A stretch of DNA of 64,000 nucleotides. It comes from Actinomadura rupiterrae (GTDB taxonomy: Bacteria > Actinomycetota > Actinomycetes > Streptosporangiales > Streptosporangiaceae). Below the pieces are notes generated by a model. It was not told the origin of the DNA. It saw only the letters and a program-made list of their open reading frames with translations, and did not search any database. Below, piece after piece: positions 6,386 to 15,422 of this stretch (positions within the stretch are counted from its first letter, which is position 1; every line of letters starts with the position of its first letter). A program made the position numbers and the translations under genes. The DNA lies in contig NZ_JAMZEA010000001.1 of NCBI RefSeq assembly GCF_024172125.1, positions 372,001 to 436,000 on the forward strand. The letters run 5' to 3'.

Positions 6386-8965
6386 GTGACCGATTCGACC
6401 GGCGACATCCCGATGCCCATGGGAATCCCCCGCATCTGGGGAGCCAAGATTCCCGCACGCAACCACAATTTCACCGGCCGTGAAGATCTGCTCTCGTCCC
6501 TCCGGGAAGGGATCAGGAACAACGTCGCGGCGGCCGTGGTGCCTTACGCGCTGCACGGGATGGCCGGAGTCGGCAAGACGCAGCTGGCGATCGAGTACGC
6601 GCACCGGTTCCGGCCGGAATACCAGCTGGTGTGGTGGATCCCGTCCGCGCAGGAGAGCCTCGTCCGGTCCTCGCTCGCCGGGCTCGCGCCGCGGCTGGAC
6701 CTGCCGCCCGCGAGCAAGGTCGGCGTCGAGGAGGCCGCGAACTCGGTGCGGCAGGCGCTGGAGCGCGGCGAGCCCTACGCCCGCTGGCTGCTGATCTTCG
6801 ACAACGCCGACGAGCCGGACGACATCAACGCCTTCGTCCCGCAGGGCCCCGGCGACGTCCTGATCACCTCCCGCAACCCCAACTGGAAGGGCCGCGGGCG
6901 CGTCGCCACGGTCGAGGTGGACGTGTTCTCCCGGAAGGAGAGCGTCGAGTTCCTCGGCCGCCGGCTGCCGGGCGCGCTCGGCTCCGACGACGCCGACCAC
7001 CTCGCCGACGAGCTGGGCGACCTGCCGCTCGCGCTGGAGCAGGCCGCGTCGCTGCTGCAGGAGTCGGCGATGTCGGTGCGGGACTACCTGACCCTGCTCC
7101 GCGACCGGATCGGCGACCTGCTGCTGGAGGGCGAGGCGAGCGAGTACCCGCGGCCGATGACGGCCGCCTGGCGGCTCGCTGTGGAGGAGCTGGAGCGCAA
7201 CTACCCCAACGCCGTCCCGCTGCTGCGCTGCTGCGCGTTCTTCGGGCCCGAGCCGTTCCCCCGCGACGTGTTCCGGACCGCGCCGCCGGGCGTCTCGCCG
7301 GAGCTGGCCGACATCCTGCGCGACTCGATCGAGACCAGCCGCGCGGTCGCGGGCCTGCGCCGGTACGCGCTCGTCCGGGTCGAGATCGAGGGCGACAACC
7401 GGACGATCCAGATGCACCGGCTGATCCAGGGCCTGGTCCGCAACGCGCTGACGGGCGGCGAGCGGGCCCGCTACCTGTCGGACGTCCACCTGCTGCTGGC
7501 GGAGGCGACCCCGAACGACCCCGACCAGACCGAGTCGTGGCGCGACTTCAACGCCCTGTACGCGCACATCAACCCGACGGCCGCCATCGACAGCACCGAC
7601 CCGCGCGTCCGCGCGATGGTGCTGTCGTTCGCGCGCTACCTGTACGTGTCCAGCGACCAGGCGGGCGGTGCGAGCTTCTCCAAGCGCGTCCAGGAGCACT
7701 GGAGCGAGAGCTCGCCGCCGGACGACCTGAACGTGCTGCGCGCCCGGCGGCTGCGCGCGATCCTGATCCGCGAGCGCGGCCAGTACACCGAGGCGTACGA
7801 GCTCAACCAGGAGACGCTGCGCACGATGCGCGCCAGCGGGCGCGACGACGACGAGTTCCGCGACCTGCTGCTCGCCGTGATCGACAGCAGCGGCGCGGAC
7901 CTGCGCGCCCGCGGCGACTTCCGGCAGGGCCGCGAGCAGGGCGAGTTCTCGCTGCGCGAGCACGAGGACTTCTTCGGGCCCGAGCACGCCCGGACCGTCC
8001 GCGTGATGAACAACCTGGCGCTCGACTACGGCCTGGTCAGCGACTACGTGCGGGCGCGGGACGTGCAGGAGCGCTGCTACCGGCTGTCCTCGGGGCGGCC
8101 GCGGCCGGAGGGCGTGAGCGCCGTGGACGAGGCGGTCCGGCTGAACGGCCTGGCGCGCGCCGTCCGGCTGCTGGGCGACTTCCGGGACGCGATCGACTTC
8201 GGCGAGGACGCGGTCGCGCTCGCCACCGAGCAGCTCGGCCTGGAGCACGCGGTGACCGTCCGCGCGTCCACCGACCTCACCATCGCCAAGCGCCGCGCGG
8301 GCCGCTACCAGGAGGCGCTGGAGCTGGCCAGGGAGACCTACGAGCGGTGCGTCCGGCTGTTCGGGCCCGTCCACCCGGACACCCTCGCGTCCGCGACCAG
8401 CCTGGTGAACGTCTACCGGACGCTCGCCAAGCAGGACGAGGCGCTGAAGCTGGCGAAGACCGTCTCGGACCTCTACCCGGAGATGTACGGCCCGCGGCAC
8501 CCGTACATCTTCGGCGTCCAGGGGAACCTGGCGCTGCTGCACCGCGTCCGGGGCGAGACGACGACCGCCCGGTCGACCAACGAGAAGGCCCTCGCGGGGC
8601 TGGAGGACCGGCTCGGCCGCGACCACCACTACTCGCTGACCGTCGCCACCAACCTCGCCAGCGACCTGGCCGACCTCGGCGACCTCGCCAGCGCGGTCGC
8701 GCTCGGCCGCGGCACGCTCCGGCGGCTGCGGTCACTGCTCGGCGTGGACCACCCGATGTCGCTCGCCTGCGCCGCGAACCTCTCGGTCGACCTGGAGCGC
8801 GAGGGCCGCGAGCAGCGCAACGACGCCCTCCAGCACGAGGGCGAGGCCCTCTACGAGGACACCATCCACCGCTACGCCCGCGTCCTCGGCATCACCCACC
8901 CGGACGCCGTCGTAGCCGCCGAACGCCGCCACCTCGACTGCGACTTCGACCCCCCACCCATCTAA
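6386..8965 (+). CDS. fxsT: FxsT-like NB-ARC / tetratricopeptide protein
   Basis: The GTG at 6386 has GGGAGG 8 nt upstream and gives 859 residues. The N-terminus (IPARNHNFTGREDLL) is the signature opening of the FxSxx-COOH system tetratricopeptide repeat proteins. It is followed by an NB-ARC-type ATPase with P-loop GMAGVGKTQ and Walker B LLIFDNADEP (residues ~60-160), a winged-helix-like region, and from about residue 400 to the end a long series of TPRs with the typical G-x-Y/F...A pattern (for example RYQEALELARETYERC). Proteins of this type accompany FxsA and FxsB, but their role (regulation, escort or export of the modified peptide) is not established. It is transcribed divergently from the precursor and converges on fxsB, with stop codons 12 bp apart. 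Confidence 0.85.
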   Translation: MTDSTGDIPMPMGIPRIWGAKIPARNHNFTGREDLLSSLREGIRNNVAAAVVPYALHGMAGVGKTQLAIEYAHRFRPEYQLVWWIPSAQESLVRSSLAGLAPRLDLPPASKVGVEEAANSVRQALERGEPYARWLLIFDNADEPDDINAFVPQGPGDVLITSRNPNWKGRGRVATVEVDVFSRKESVEFLGRRLPGALGSDDADHLADELGDLPLALEQAASLLQESAMSVRDYLTLLRDRIGDLLLEGEASEYPRPMTAAWRLAVEELERNYPNAVPLLRCCAFFGPEPFPRDVFRTAPPGVSPELADILRDSIETSRAVAGLRRYALVRVEIEGDNRTIQMHRLIQGLVRNALTGGERARYLSDVHLLLAEATPNDPDQTESWRDFNALYAHINPTAAIDSTDPRVRAMVLSFARYLYVSSDQAGGASFSKRVQEHWSESSPPDDLNVLRARRLRAILIRERGQYTEAYELNQETLRTMRASGRDDDEFRDLLLAVIDSSGADLRARGDFRQGREQGEFSLREHEDFFGPEHARTVRVMNNLALDYGLVSDYVRARDVQERCYRLSSGRPRPEGVSAVDEAVRLNGLARAVRLLGDFRDAIDFGEDAVALATEQLGLEHAVTVRASTDLTIAKRRAGRYQEALELARETYERCVRLFGPVHPDTLASATSLVNVYRTLAKQDEALKLAKTVSDLYPEMYGPRHPYIFGVQGNLALLHRVRGETTTARSTNEKALAGLEDRLGRDHHYSLTVATNLASDLADLGDLASAVALGRGTLRRLRSLLGVDHPMSLACAANLSVDLEREGREQRNDALQHEGEALYEDTIHRYARVLGITHPDAVVAAERRHLDCDFDPPPI

Positions 8966-8977
8966 ACCGGGGACGCG

Positions 8978-11527
8978 TCAGACCTGCCTGCCGTGTCTGG
9001 ATTGCCAGCGGTCTCGGTGGGTGGTCGCGGCGGTGCGAGCGAGGTCCAGGGCGGCGGACGGGACGGGTTCGCGGCGCCAGGCGCGGAGCGTCCGGTCCAT
9101 CTCGGCGACGAAGCGCTCGCCTTCGGGTGTCAGCCGTCCGCTGCGGGCCAGGACCCGGGCGACCAGCGCGGACGCGTCGCGCCAGCGCGCGAACTCGGTG
9201 TGCGCGCGCAGCGCGGCGGGCCCGTGCTCGTGGTGCCGCTGCCTGCGCCAGAACCCGGCGACCCCGAGGTGGGCGTACGCGCCGGTGAGCAGGCCCGCGG
9301 CCGGGCGCGGGTCGTCCCGCCAGGGGGCGTAGTAGAGGACGCCGTCGTCCGGGCGGGTGAGCGGGACGGCGTCGTTCAGCGCGCCGAGCTTCGCGTGCTG
9401 CACCTCGTGCGCGAACGTGGCCGCGAGGTCCCGCTCGTCGTCGGGGAGGGACGCGAACAGGACGCCGAACGCCTCGTGCGCGGTGGCGCTGCTCATCCCC
9501 CGCGCCGAGGGGACGATCGGGGTGAGGGCGATCAGCGCGCGGGCGGCCTCCTCGGCGACCGTCCAGTGCCGCCGGACGAGCAGCCGCCAGGCCCCGCGCA
9601 GCGCCGCGCGCCAGCGGTCGGCGTCCGCCGGGGTGAGGCGGGGCGTCGGGTCGCCGCCGACCGTGCGGAGCGGGTCGGCGTCGTCCAGGAGGAGGTGCAG
9701 GGCCATGCCGTGGTACTCGGCCTCGACGCTGCGCAGGCCGCGCCAGCCGGGGGCGTCCCGGTGCGGGTCGTCCGGCAGCGTGACCGTGCCCGCCTCGGAC
9801 GTGACCGTGACCGGCGCGCCGGGCGCGGCGCGGACGACGCCGGTCCCGGCGAACCGTCCGACCAGGCCGAGGGACGGCAGGAACAGGCCGTCCGGGCCGC
9901 CGACGACCTCGACCGGGCGGGGGTCGCGGGCCCGGACCGCCGCGGCGGCGGCGAGCGCGGTGATCGGGTCGGTGTCCGCGCCGGCGTCCGCGACCGCGTG
10001 CGCCCAGACCCCGACGGTCGGGTGGTCGAGGACGGCGCGGACCTCGTCCGGCGCGCGGCCCTGGATCTCCGCGAGCTGCGCGTACGCCTGGCGGGCGCGG
10101 GCCTCGCGCGCCGGGTCGCGCGATCTGGCGGCCTCGCGGACCCAGCGGAGCAGCAGCGCGCGCTTGGACCGCTGGACGCGCCACAGCTCGTCCACGGCGT
10201 AGGCTCCGCCGCCGCCCTGCGCGAGCCCGAGGAAGACCTTCTCGGGGATCGACAGCCGCTTCGGTTCGGGCCGCGAGGCCCGTGCGGGCCGCGCGGCCCG
10301 TGTCCCGGCGCTCGTGGTGCTCTTGGCGCGCGCCACGTCGCGGGCGACGGCGTCTCGGATGTGGCTGACCAGCCGGTACAGGTCGCGGCAGTAGACGGAC
10401 GGGTTCCGGAAGCCGCTTCCGGCGCTGTACCGGTGGACGTACAGGCCGCCGCCGCAGATGTGGCCGACCGGGCAGGCGCGGCACGTGTCGGACAGCGCGT
10501 CCGCTCCGATCTGGCGGGCGGCGGTGGCGGGGAGGGCGAGCGCGGCGTCGAAACCGTCCCGGCCCACGTGGAGGCCGGTGGCGGCGGCGCCCTCGTAGGC
10601 GGACTTGAGGGTGTCGACCTGCTCGATCGTGCCGTCCGTCTCGACCACGACCATCGCCGCCGGGGACAGCCCGACCATCTCGCTCGCGGACGGCCGTCCC
10701 AGGCTCAGCGCGATGATCTCGCGGAACAGCCGGACGCTCGTCTCCCGCTCCGGCGCGCCGGCCCAGCGGTCGAAGACGGCGGCCAGCCAGTCGCCGTAGG
10801 GCTCGTCCGCGGCGGACGGGTCGCGCCCCGGCGGCGGGGCGTCCCAGTTGCCGTGCGGCAGCAGCAGGTCGATCGCGGGCGGACGGAACTCCAGCAGCGC
10901 CTCGTAGGTCTCGACCGGCGGGTTCGCGAGGTCGACGGTGGCGAGCAGCCCGGTGAACAGCCGCCGGTAGGGCTCGGCCGTGAGCCGCCGCAGGCCCGCC
11001 GCGGTCTCCGCGTAGCTGCCCCGGCCGTTCGCGTGCAGCCGGTGCCGGTCGTGGCCGCGCTCGTCCCCGTCCAGGCTGACGCTCACCCGCACGTCCAGCT
11101 CGTCGAACAGGCGCAGGAACGGCTCGTCCAGCAGGACGGCGTTGGTCTGCACCCCGGCGCGCACCCGCGTCCGCGTTCCGGCCGCCTCCCGAACGGCCAG
11201 GACGGTCCGCCGGATCAGTTCCGGCCCGGCCAGAAGCGGCTCGCCGCCGTGCAGGATCAGCTCGATCCCGCCCAGCCGGTGCGCGCGGACGTGCTCCCCG
11301 ATCCGCCGCGCCGTGGCGTCCACGACCGCCTCGCTCATGCGCCGGGGCTGGTCCCGCCACCCCTGGTCGGCCATCTCGTAGACGTAGCAGTAGTCGCACG
11401 CCAGGTTGCAGCGGCTGTGGATCTTCAGGATGAACTGCCGGAACGGCGTCGGCCGCCATCCGGCCGCGCGCGCCGCCGCGAGGTCCATCGCACCGGGCCA
11501 TTCGCGTCCGTCGGTCCGACCCGCCAC
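8978..11527 (-). CDS. fxsB: FxsB-like radical SAM/SPASM maturase with HExxH domain
   Basis: This 849-residue protein starts at the GTG at 11527; an ATG at 11488 is an alternative. The radical SAM motif CNLACDYC (Cys40, 44, 47) is followed by the GGEPLL motif and, near residues 360-390, a Cys-rich SPASM cluster (DTCRACPVGHICGGG, then VYC). This matches FxsB-family maturases, which use S-adenosylmethionine and Fe-S clusters to form a cyclophane cross-link in FxsA peptides. Residues ~420-849 form an extra domain with an intact HEVQH motif at 707-711 and a downstream AYAHLGV (His753), resembling the HExxH extension and stand-alone HExxH proteins proposed to be 2-oxoglutarate/Fe-dependent peptide beta-hydroxylases. 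Many FxsB extensions are said to have lost this motif; here it is kept, suggesting a bifunctional enzyme. The second activity is inference. Confidence 0.88.
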   Translation of the reverse strand: MAGRTDGREWPGAMDLAAARAAGWRPTPFRQFILKIHSRCNLACDYCYVYEMADQGWRDQPRRMSEAVVDATARRIGEHVRAHRLGGIELILHGGEPLLAGPELIRRTVLAVREAAGTRTRVRAGVQTNAVLLDEPFLRLFDELDVRVSVSLDGDERGHDRHRLHANGRGSYAETAAGLRRLTAEPYRRLFTGLLATVDLANPPVETYEALLEFRPPAIDLLLPHGNWDAPPPGRDPSAADEPYGDWLAAVFDRWAGAPERETSVRLFREIIALSLGRPSASEMVGLSPAAMVVVETDGTIEQVDTLKSAYEGAAATGLHVGRDGFDAALALPATAARQIGADALSDTCRACPVGHICGGGLYVHRYSAGSGFRNPSVYCRDLYRLVSHIRDAVARDVARAKSTTSAGTRAARPARASRPEPKRLSIPEKVFLGLAQGGGGAYAVDELWRVQRSKRALLLRWVREAARSRDPAREARARQAYAQLAEIQGRAPDEVRAVLDHPTVGVWAHAVADAGADTDPITALAAAAAVRARDPRPVEVVGGPDGLFLPSLGLVGRFAGTGVVRAAPGAPVTVTSEAGTVTLPDDPHRDAPGWRGLRSVEAEYHGMALHLLLDDADPLRTVGGDPTPRLTPADADRWRAALRGAWRLLVRRHWTVAEEAARALIALTPIVPSARGMSSATAHEAFGVLFASLPDDERDLAATFAHEVQHAKLGALNDAVPLTRPDDGVLYYAPWRDDPRPAAGLLTGAYAHLGVAGFWRRQRHHEHGPAALRAHTEFARWRDASALVARVLARSGRLTPEGERFVAEMDRTLRAWRREPVPSAALDLARTAATTHRDRWQSRHGRQV

Positions 11528-12194
11528 GCCGATCAGCCCCCAGGGTTGGTCCGGGCACGGTGCGACGCCGGACGGCCGAGCACCTTTGCCCCGATATGTG
11601 AGCCCCCACCGTGATCAACAAACCCCCCGTCCCGACCACAACCGGGCACCCGGGCCCGACCGGAGGATCTCCCGACCGCCGATTCCGGCGCGCGTCCCGG
11701 CGATACGGAACCCCAACGGGCAAGGGACGGCACGCCGGACGGAAGCCGCGTCGCCACCGGCCGTCCCGAACAAGGAGGCCGTCCGCGCCAAACGGCGCGA
11801 AATCCGGTCCCCGCTGCCACACCCATCGACATCGAAGGGTGCGGAACAGCGCCGCGGGAACACGTCGGGACGGCGCCGCGGGAGTCGGGACGGCGACGCT
11901 GGAACGGACGGGGAGTGCGGTGCGGGGAAACGTGGGATGGACGAGGCGGTTCCGGGCACTCTGCGGCGTCGGGACGGGGTCCCGCGACGGTTCGTGTTCT
12001 CCCGGATCCCGGGCGCCACCGCGATCAGCCGAACTGCGCGAGATGGCGGCGGGGACGCAATGCGGGTTAGGCACCCGACCGCAACGCCGGGCGGGCGGGC
12101 CGCCGGGACCGGACCAGTCCTGCGTAGGGCACGTACCAGCACAGACCAGGGCAAGACGGCCGATAACGGTTGAGACTCGTGGGGAGGACGCCCC
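11528..12194. other. Gene-free stretch upstream of fxsB and the ABC importer
   Basis: No convincing coding region is seen in these 667 bp; the open frames are Arg/Pro-rich without family features. The part at 12100-12150 contains repeated ACCAG half-sites (ggaccagtcc, gtaccagc, agaccagg) that resemble halves of the palindrome at 12199-12214. The fxsB promoter must lie in the left part, but I see no clear elements there. Confidence 0.5.
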
Positions 12195-12223
12195 TTGAAC
12201 TGGTACGGACCAGCTCTTATCGT
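12195..12223 (+). promoter_or_regulatory. Promoter with DasR-like operator in the spacer
   Basis: TTGAAC (12195-12200) and TATCGT (12218-12223) are separated by exactly 17 bp and could be -35 and -10 elements. The spacer holds the palindrome at 12199-12214, ACTGGTACGGACCAGC. From memory the DasR dre consensus is ACTGGTCTAGACCAGT; 12 of 16 positions agree, including the whole left arm. DasR is the GntR-family repressor of chitin and N-acetylglucosamine uptake genes and is released by phosphorylated amino sugars. A site overlapping the spacer would block RNA polymerase binding. Confidence 0.55.
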
Positions 12224-12261
12224 CGGGCCACGCGCGTTTCTGCTCATAGAGCATTCGTACC

Positions 12262-12283
12262 GCGCACATTCTTTCATGTGCGC
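12262..12283 (+). promoter_or_regulatory. Perfect 8-bp hairpin in the 5' UTR
   Basis: GCGCACAT (12262-12269) and ATGTGCGC (12276-12283) form a perfect stem with a 6-nt loop in the leader between the promoter and the lipoprotein start at 12303. A smaller GCTC-ATA-GAGC stem lies at 12242-12252. They may stabilise the mRNA or act as a protein-binding or attenuation element. Confidence 0.45.
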
Positions 12284-12302
12284 CGGAGAAGGCGGGGACC
12301 AG

Positions 12303-13553
12303 ATGAAACGGCATCTCACGGTCGCCATCGCCGCGGGCCTCACGGTCGCCGTGGGCGTCAGCGGCTGTAGCAAGGGCAGCTCGTCGAGCGGCGGCAGCGG
12401 CGACAACAAGACGATCAAGTTCGTCGCGGCCATCTACGACGACAACACCAAGGGCTACTGGGACGGCCTGATCAAGGACTTCGAGGCGAAGAACTCGGGG
12501 TACAAGGTCGACCTGGAGATGGTGGACTGGACGCAGATGGACGCCAAGGTGAAGACCTACGTCCAGACCAAGCAGGTCCCCGACGTCCTGAACTACAACG
12601 CGTTCTCCGACTTCGCGCGGGACGGCCTGATCTACCCGGCGTCCGACGTCGTGTCGCCGAGCACGCTGAGCGACTTCTCGCCGACCTTCGTCGAGCAGGC
12701 CAAGTACAACGGCACCCAGTACGGGCTGCCGTTCATCTCCAGCGCGCGCCTGATGTTCTACAACAAGGACCTGTTCAAGAAGGCCGGCATCAACGACGCC
12801 CCGAAGACCTGGGCGGACGTCAAGGCCGACGCGCAGAAGGTCAAGGCCGGCGGCGCGATCGGCTACGGCCTGCCGCTCGGGCCCGAGGAGGCCCAGGCGG
12901 AGTTCTACTCCTGGGCGATGAACAACAACGGCGGGTGGGTCGACGCGTCCGGCAAGTGGGCGATCGACCAGCCGGCCAACGTGGACACGCTGAACTTCCT
13001 CAAGGACCTGAACAAGTCCGGCCTGACCCAGCCGAACCCGGAGTCCACCGACCGCAAGACGGTGTTCAACCAGTTCGCGCAGGGCCGCGTCGGCATGGCG
13101 ATCGGCGGCCCGTTCACCCGCGCGGGGTTCATCGACACGGTGAACAAGAACCTGAACTACGGCATCGCGCCGCTGCCCAGCAAGGACGGCAGCCAGCACA
13201 ACACGCTCGGCGTCATGGACGTGCTCGCCGCGTTCAAGAAGAACGACGGCAAGAACAAGGAGGCGGTGAAGAAGTTCCTCGACTTCTTCTACTCCAAGGA
13301 CAACACCAGCAAGTTCCTCAAGCTGGAGAACTTCCTGCCGGTGACCAAGTCCGCCGGTGACGCGCTGAGCGCCGACCCGTACTTCAAGCAGTTCGTGGAC
13401 GCGCTGCCGACCAGCAAGTTCGCCCCGACCAGCAACCCGGCGTGGAGCGCGGTGGCGGGCGCGGTCAAGCAGCAGCTCGGCACCGCGGTCGCGAACAAGG
13501 ACCCGAAGGCGGTCCTCGGCGACATCCAGAAGACCGCCCAGAAGGCCGGCTGA
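12303..13553 (+). CDS. Sugar ABC transporter substrate-binding lipoprotein
   Basis: The ATG at 12303 gives 416 residues; an earlier ATG-frame start at 12195 lies inside the promoter. The N-terminus is a lipoprotein signal peptide, MKRHLTVAIAAGLTVAVG, with lipobox VSGC (Cys22), followed by a Gly/Ser linker. The rest is an SBP_bac_1 (cluster B) fold with features of oligosaccharide binders, for example GTQYGLPFISSARLMFYN and VGMAIGGPF. It captures sugar outside the cell for the two permeases that follow (8 and then 4 nt apart). The DasR-like operator and the ROK kinase in the same operon point to N-acetylglucosamine, chitobiose or a related sugar, but the ligand cannot be read from sequence. 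No ATPase is encoded here; a shared MsiK-type ATPase is likely used. Confidence 0.9.
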   Translation: MKRHLTVAIAAGLTVAVGVSGCSKGSSSSGGSGDNKTIKFVAAIYDDNTKGYWDGLIKDFEAKNSGYKVDLEMVDWTQMDAKVKTYVQTKQVPDVLNYNAFSDFARDGLIYPASDVVSPSTLSDFSPTFVEQAKYNGTQYGLPFISSARLMFYNKDLFKKAGINDAPKTWADVKADAQKVKAGGAIGYGLPLGPEEAQAEFYSWAMNNNGGWVDASGKWAIDQPANVDTLNFLKDLNKSGLTQPNPESTDRKTVFNQFAQGRVGMAIGGPFTRAGFIDTVNKNLNYGIAPLPSKDGSQHNTLGVMDVLAAFKKNDGKNKEAVKKFLDFFYSKDNTSKFLKLENFLPVTKSAGDALSADPYFKQFVDALPTSKFAPTSNPAWSAVAGAVKQQLGTAVANKDPKAVLGDIQKTAQKAG

Positions 13554-13560
13554 TCGAGCC

Positions 13561-14526
13561 GTGCACGACGTCCATCACGCGGACGACGTGAGCCTGCCGG
13601 ACGCGTCCCCCGGAGTCTCCCGCTCCGGGGGCGCGTCCCCGGCCGCGCTGCGGGCGCTGCGCAAGCTCGCGCCCCTGCTGTGGCTCGGCCCGTCGATCCT
13701 GCTCATCGCCTTCGTGGTGCTGTGGCCCGTCGTGGAGATGGCCCGCACCTCGCTGCAGAAGATCACCTCGTCCGGCCTCACGGAGGGCTGGAACGGGGTG
13801 ACGAACTACTCCGACCTGTTCGACGAGGACGCCCTCGTCCCGGTCCTGCTGCGCACCGTGCTGTGGGTCGCCGGGGTCGTGGTCGTGACGCTGCTGCTGT
13901 CGCTGGCGCTCGGCCAGCTCCTCAACGCCCGCTTCCCCGGCCGCCGGATCGTGCGCTGGGCGGTGATCGTGCCGTGGGCGGCGTCGGTCCTGATGACCGC
14001 GCTGATCTGGAAGTGGATGCTGGACAACTTCTCCGGCCTGGTCAACCGGGTGCTGCTCGACCTGCACGTGATCGACCACCCGCACAACTGGCTCGGCGAC
14101 CCGCACCAGGCGGTCATCTGGATGATGTGGGTGGCGGTGTTCGTGTCGCTGCCGTTCACCTCGTTCGTGATCCTCGCGGGCCTGCAGACCATCCCGGCGG
14201 ACGTGTACGAGGCGGCCCGGGTGGACGGCGCGGGCCCGTGGCGGTCCTACTTCCAGATCACCCTGCCGCTGCTGCGCCCGGCCATCCTGATCGCGGGCAT
14301 CATCAACGTGATCAACGTGTTCAACTCGTTCCCGATCATCTACGAGATGACCGGCGGCGGGCCCGGCAACGACACCGACACGACCACGACCTTCATGTAC
14401 AAGCTGGCCTTCTCCGACCAGCACGTGGGCGAGTCCGCGGCGATGTCGGTGGTCAACTTCGCGCTGGTGCTGATCATGGTGCTGCTGTACCTGCGGTTCT
14501 CGCGCTGGCGGGAGGAGACCCGATGA
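13561..14526 (+). CDS. Sugar ABC transporter permease (MalF type)
   Basis: The GTG at 13561, 7 nt after the binding-protein stop, gives 321 residues. A charged cytoplasmic N-terminus is followed by six predicted membrane helices. The EAA loop that docks the ATPase reads YEAARVDGAGPWRSYFQITL, close to the family consensus EAAxxDGAxxxxxFxxIxlP. It forms the heteromeric channel with the next gene, whose ATG overlaps this stop codon (ATGA). Confidence 0.92.
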   Translation: MHDVHHADDVSLPDASPGVSRSGGASPAALRALRKLAPLLWLGPSILLIAFVVLWPVVEMARTSLQKITSSGLTEGWNGVTNYSDLFDEDALVPVLLRTVLWVAGVVVVTLLLSLALGQLLNARFPGRRIVRWAVIVPWAASVLMTALIWKWMLDNFSGLVNRVLLDLHVIDHPHNWLGDPHQAVIWMMWVAVFVSLPFTSFVILAGLQTIPADVYEAARVDGAGPWRSYFQITLPLLRPAILIAGIINVINVFNSFPIIYEMTGGGPGNDTDTTTTFMYKLAFSDQHVGESAAMSVVNFALVLIMVLLYLRFSRWREETR

Positions 14527-15422
14527 GCGACGCCGTGGCGACCCCGTCGCGCCGTCCGGCCAAGGCCGCCCCGGTCCGGAGGCCCGCCAAGCAGCGGCGT
14601 CCGATCCGGTTGCGGACGGTGCTGCTGACGGCGGTCGGCTGGCTGGTGGGGCTGCTGTTCGTGCTGCCCTACCTGCAGATGTTCCTGACGTCGCTGAAGT
14701 CGCCGTCCGATCTGACGCGCTCGCCCGGCACGTACGTGCCGTCCCACTGGGAGTGGTCGAACTACGCGGACGTGTGGAAGGGCACCGGCGTCGGGCAGGC
14801 GCTCACGGTGTCGCTGGAGGTCGCGGTCGCGTCCACGCTGGTGACGCTGCTGTGCGCGCTGCCCGCGGCGTACTACACCGCGCGCAACCGGTTCCGGGGG
14901 CGCGGGGCGTTCCTGCTGCTCGTCCTGGTGACGCAGATGTTCGCGCCGACGGCGCTGGTCATCGGCATCTACCGGGAGATGGTCGCGCTCAACCTCACCG
15001 ACACGCTGCTGGCGCTGATCCTGGTGAACGCGGCGTTCAACCTGCCGTTCTGCGTGTGGATCCTGCACGGGTACTTCTCGTCGATCCCGCGCGAGCTGGA
15101 GGAGGCGGCGTTCCTGGACGGCGCGGGCAAGTTCGGCGCGCTGACCCGGGTCACGCTGCCGATCTCGATGCCGGGCGTGGTGACGGCGGTCGTCTACACG
15201 TTCATCGCGGCGTGGAACGAGTTCATCGTGGCGCTGACGGTGACCGTCTCGCCGGACCGCAAGCCGCTGACCGTGGTCGCGCCGTCGTTCGTGACGCAGT
15301 ACCAGGCGCACTGGCAGTTCCTCTTCGCCACCTCGGTCATCGCTATCGTGCCGGTTGTGATCCTCTTTGTCGTGATCGAGCGGTACCTGGTCGGCGGGCT
15401 GACCGCGGGCTCCATCAAATGA
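14523..15422 (+). CDS. Sugar ABC transporter permease (MalG type)
   Basis: The ATG at 14523 overlaps the upstream TGA by four bases, indicating translational coupling, and gives 299 residues. A basic N-terminus (APVRRPAKQRRPIRLR) leads into about six membrane helices. The EAA loop is LEEAAFLDGAGKFGALTRVT. It is the second half of the membrane channel for the sugar bound by the 12303-13553 lipoprotein. The next gene again starts within the stop codon. Confidence 0.92.
   Translation: MSDAVATPSRRPAKAAPVRRPAKQRRPIRLRTVLLTAVGWLVGLLFVLPYLQMFLTSLKSPSDLTRSPGTYVPSHWEWSNYADVWKGTGVGQALTVSLEVAVASTLVTLLCALPAAYYTARNRFRGRGAFLLLVLVTQMFAPTALVIGIYREMVALNLTDTLLALILVNAAFNLPFCVWILHGYFSSIPRELEEAAFLDGAGKFGALTRVTLPISMPGVVTAVVYTFIAAWNEFIVALTVTVSPDRKPLTVVAPSFVTQYQAHWQFLFATSVIAIVPVVILFVVIERYLVGGLTAGSIK

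Noticed and set aside
11611..12198. Possible plus-strand gene of 195 codons upstream of the ABC importer
   Set aside because: Arg/Pro/Gly-rich translation, no ribosome site, no recognisable features, and it covers the likely promoter.
8892..13199. Very long minus-strand open frame (1435 codons) covering fxsT end, fxsB and the ABC binding protein
   Set aside because: It is a shadow frame in GC-rich DNA; composition is Arg/Pro/Ala-rich with no domain features, and it conflicts with well-supported genes.
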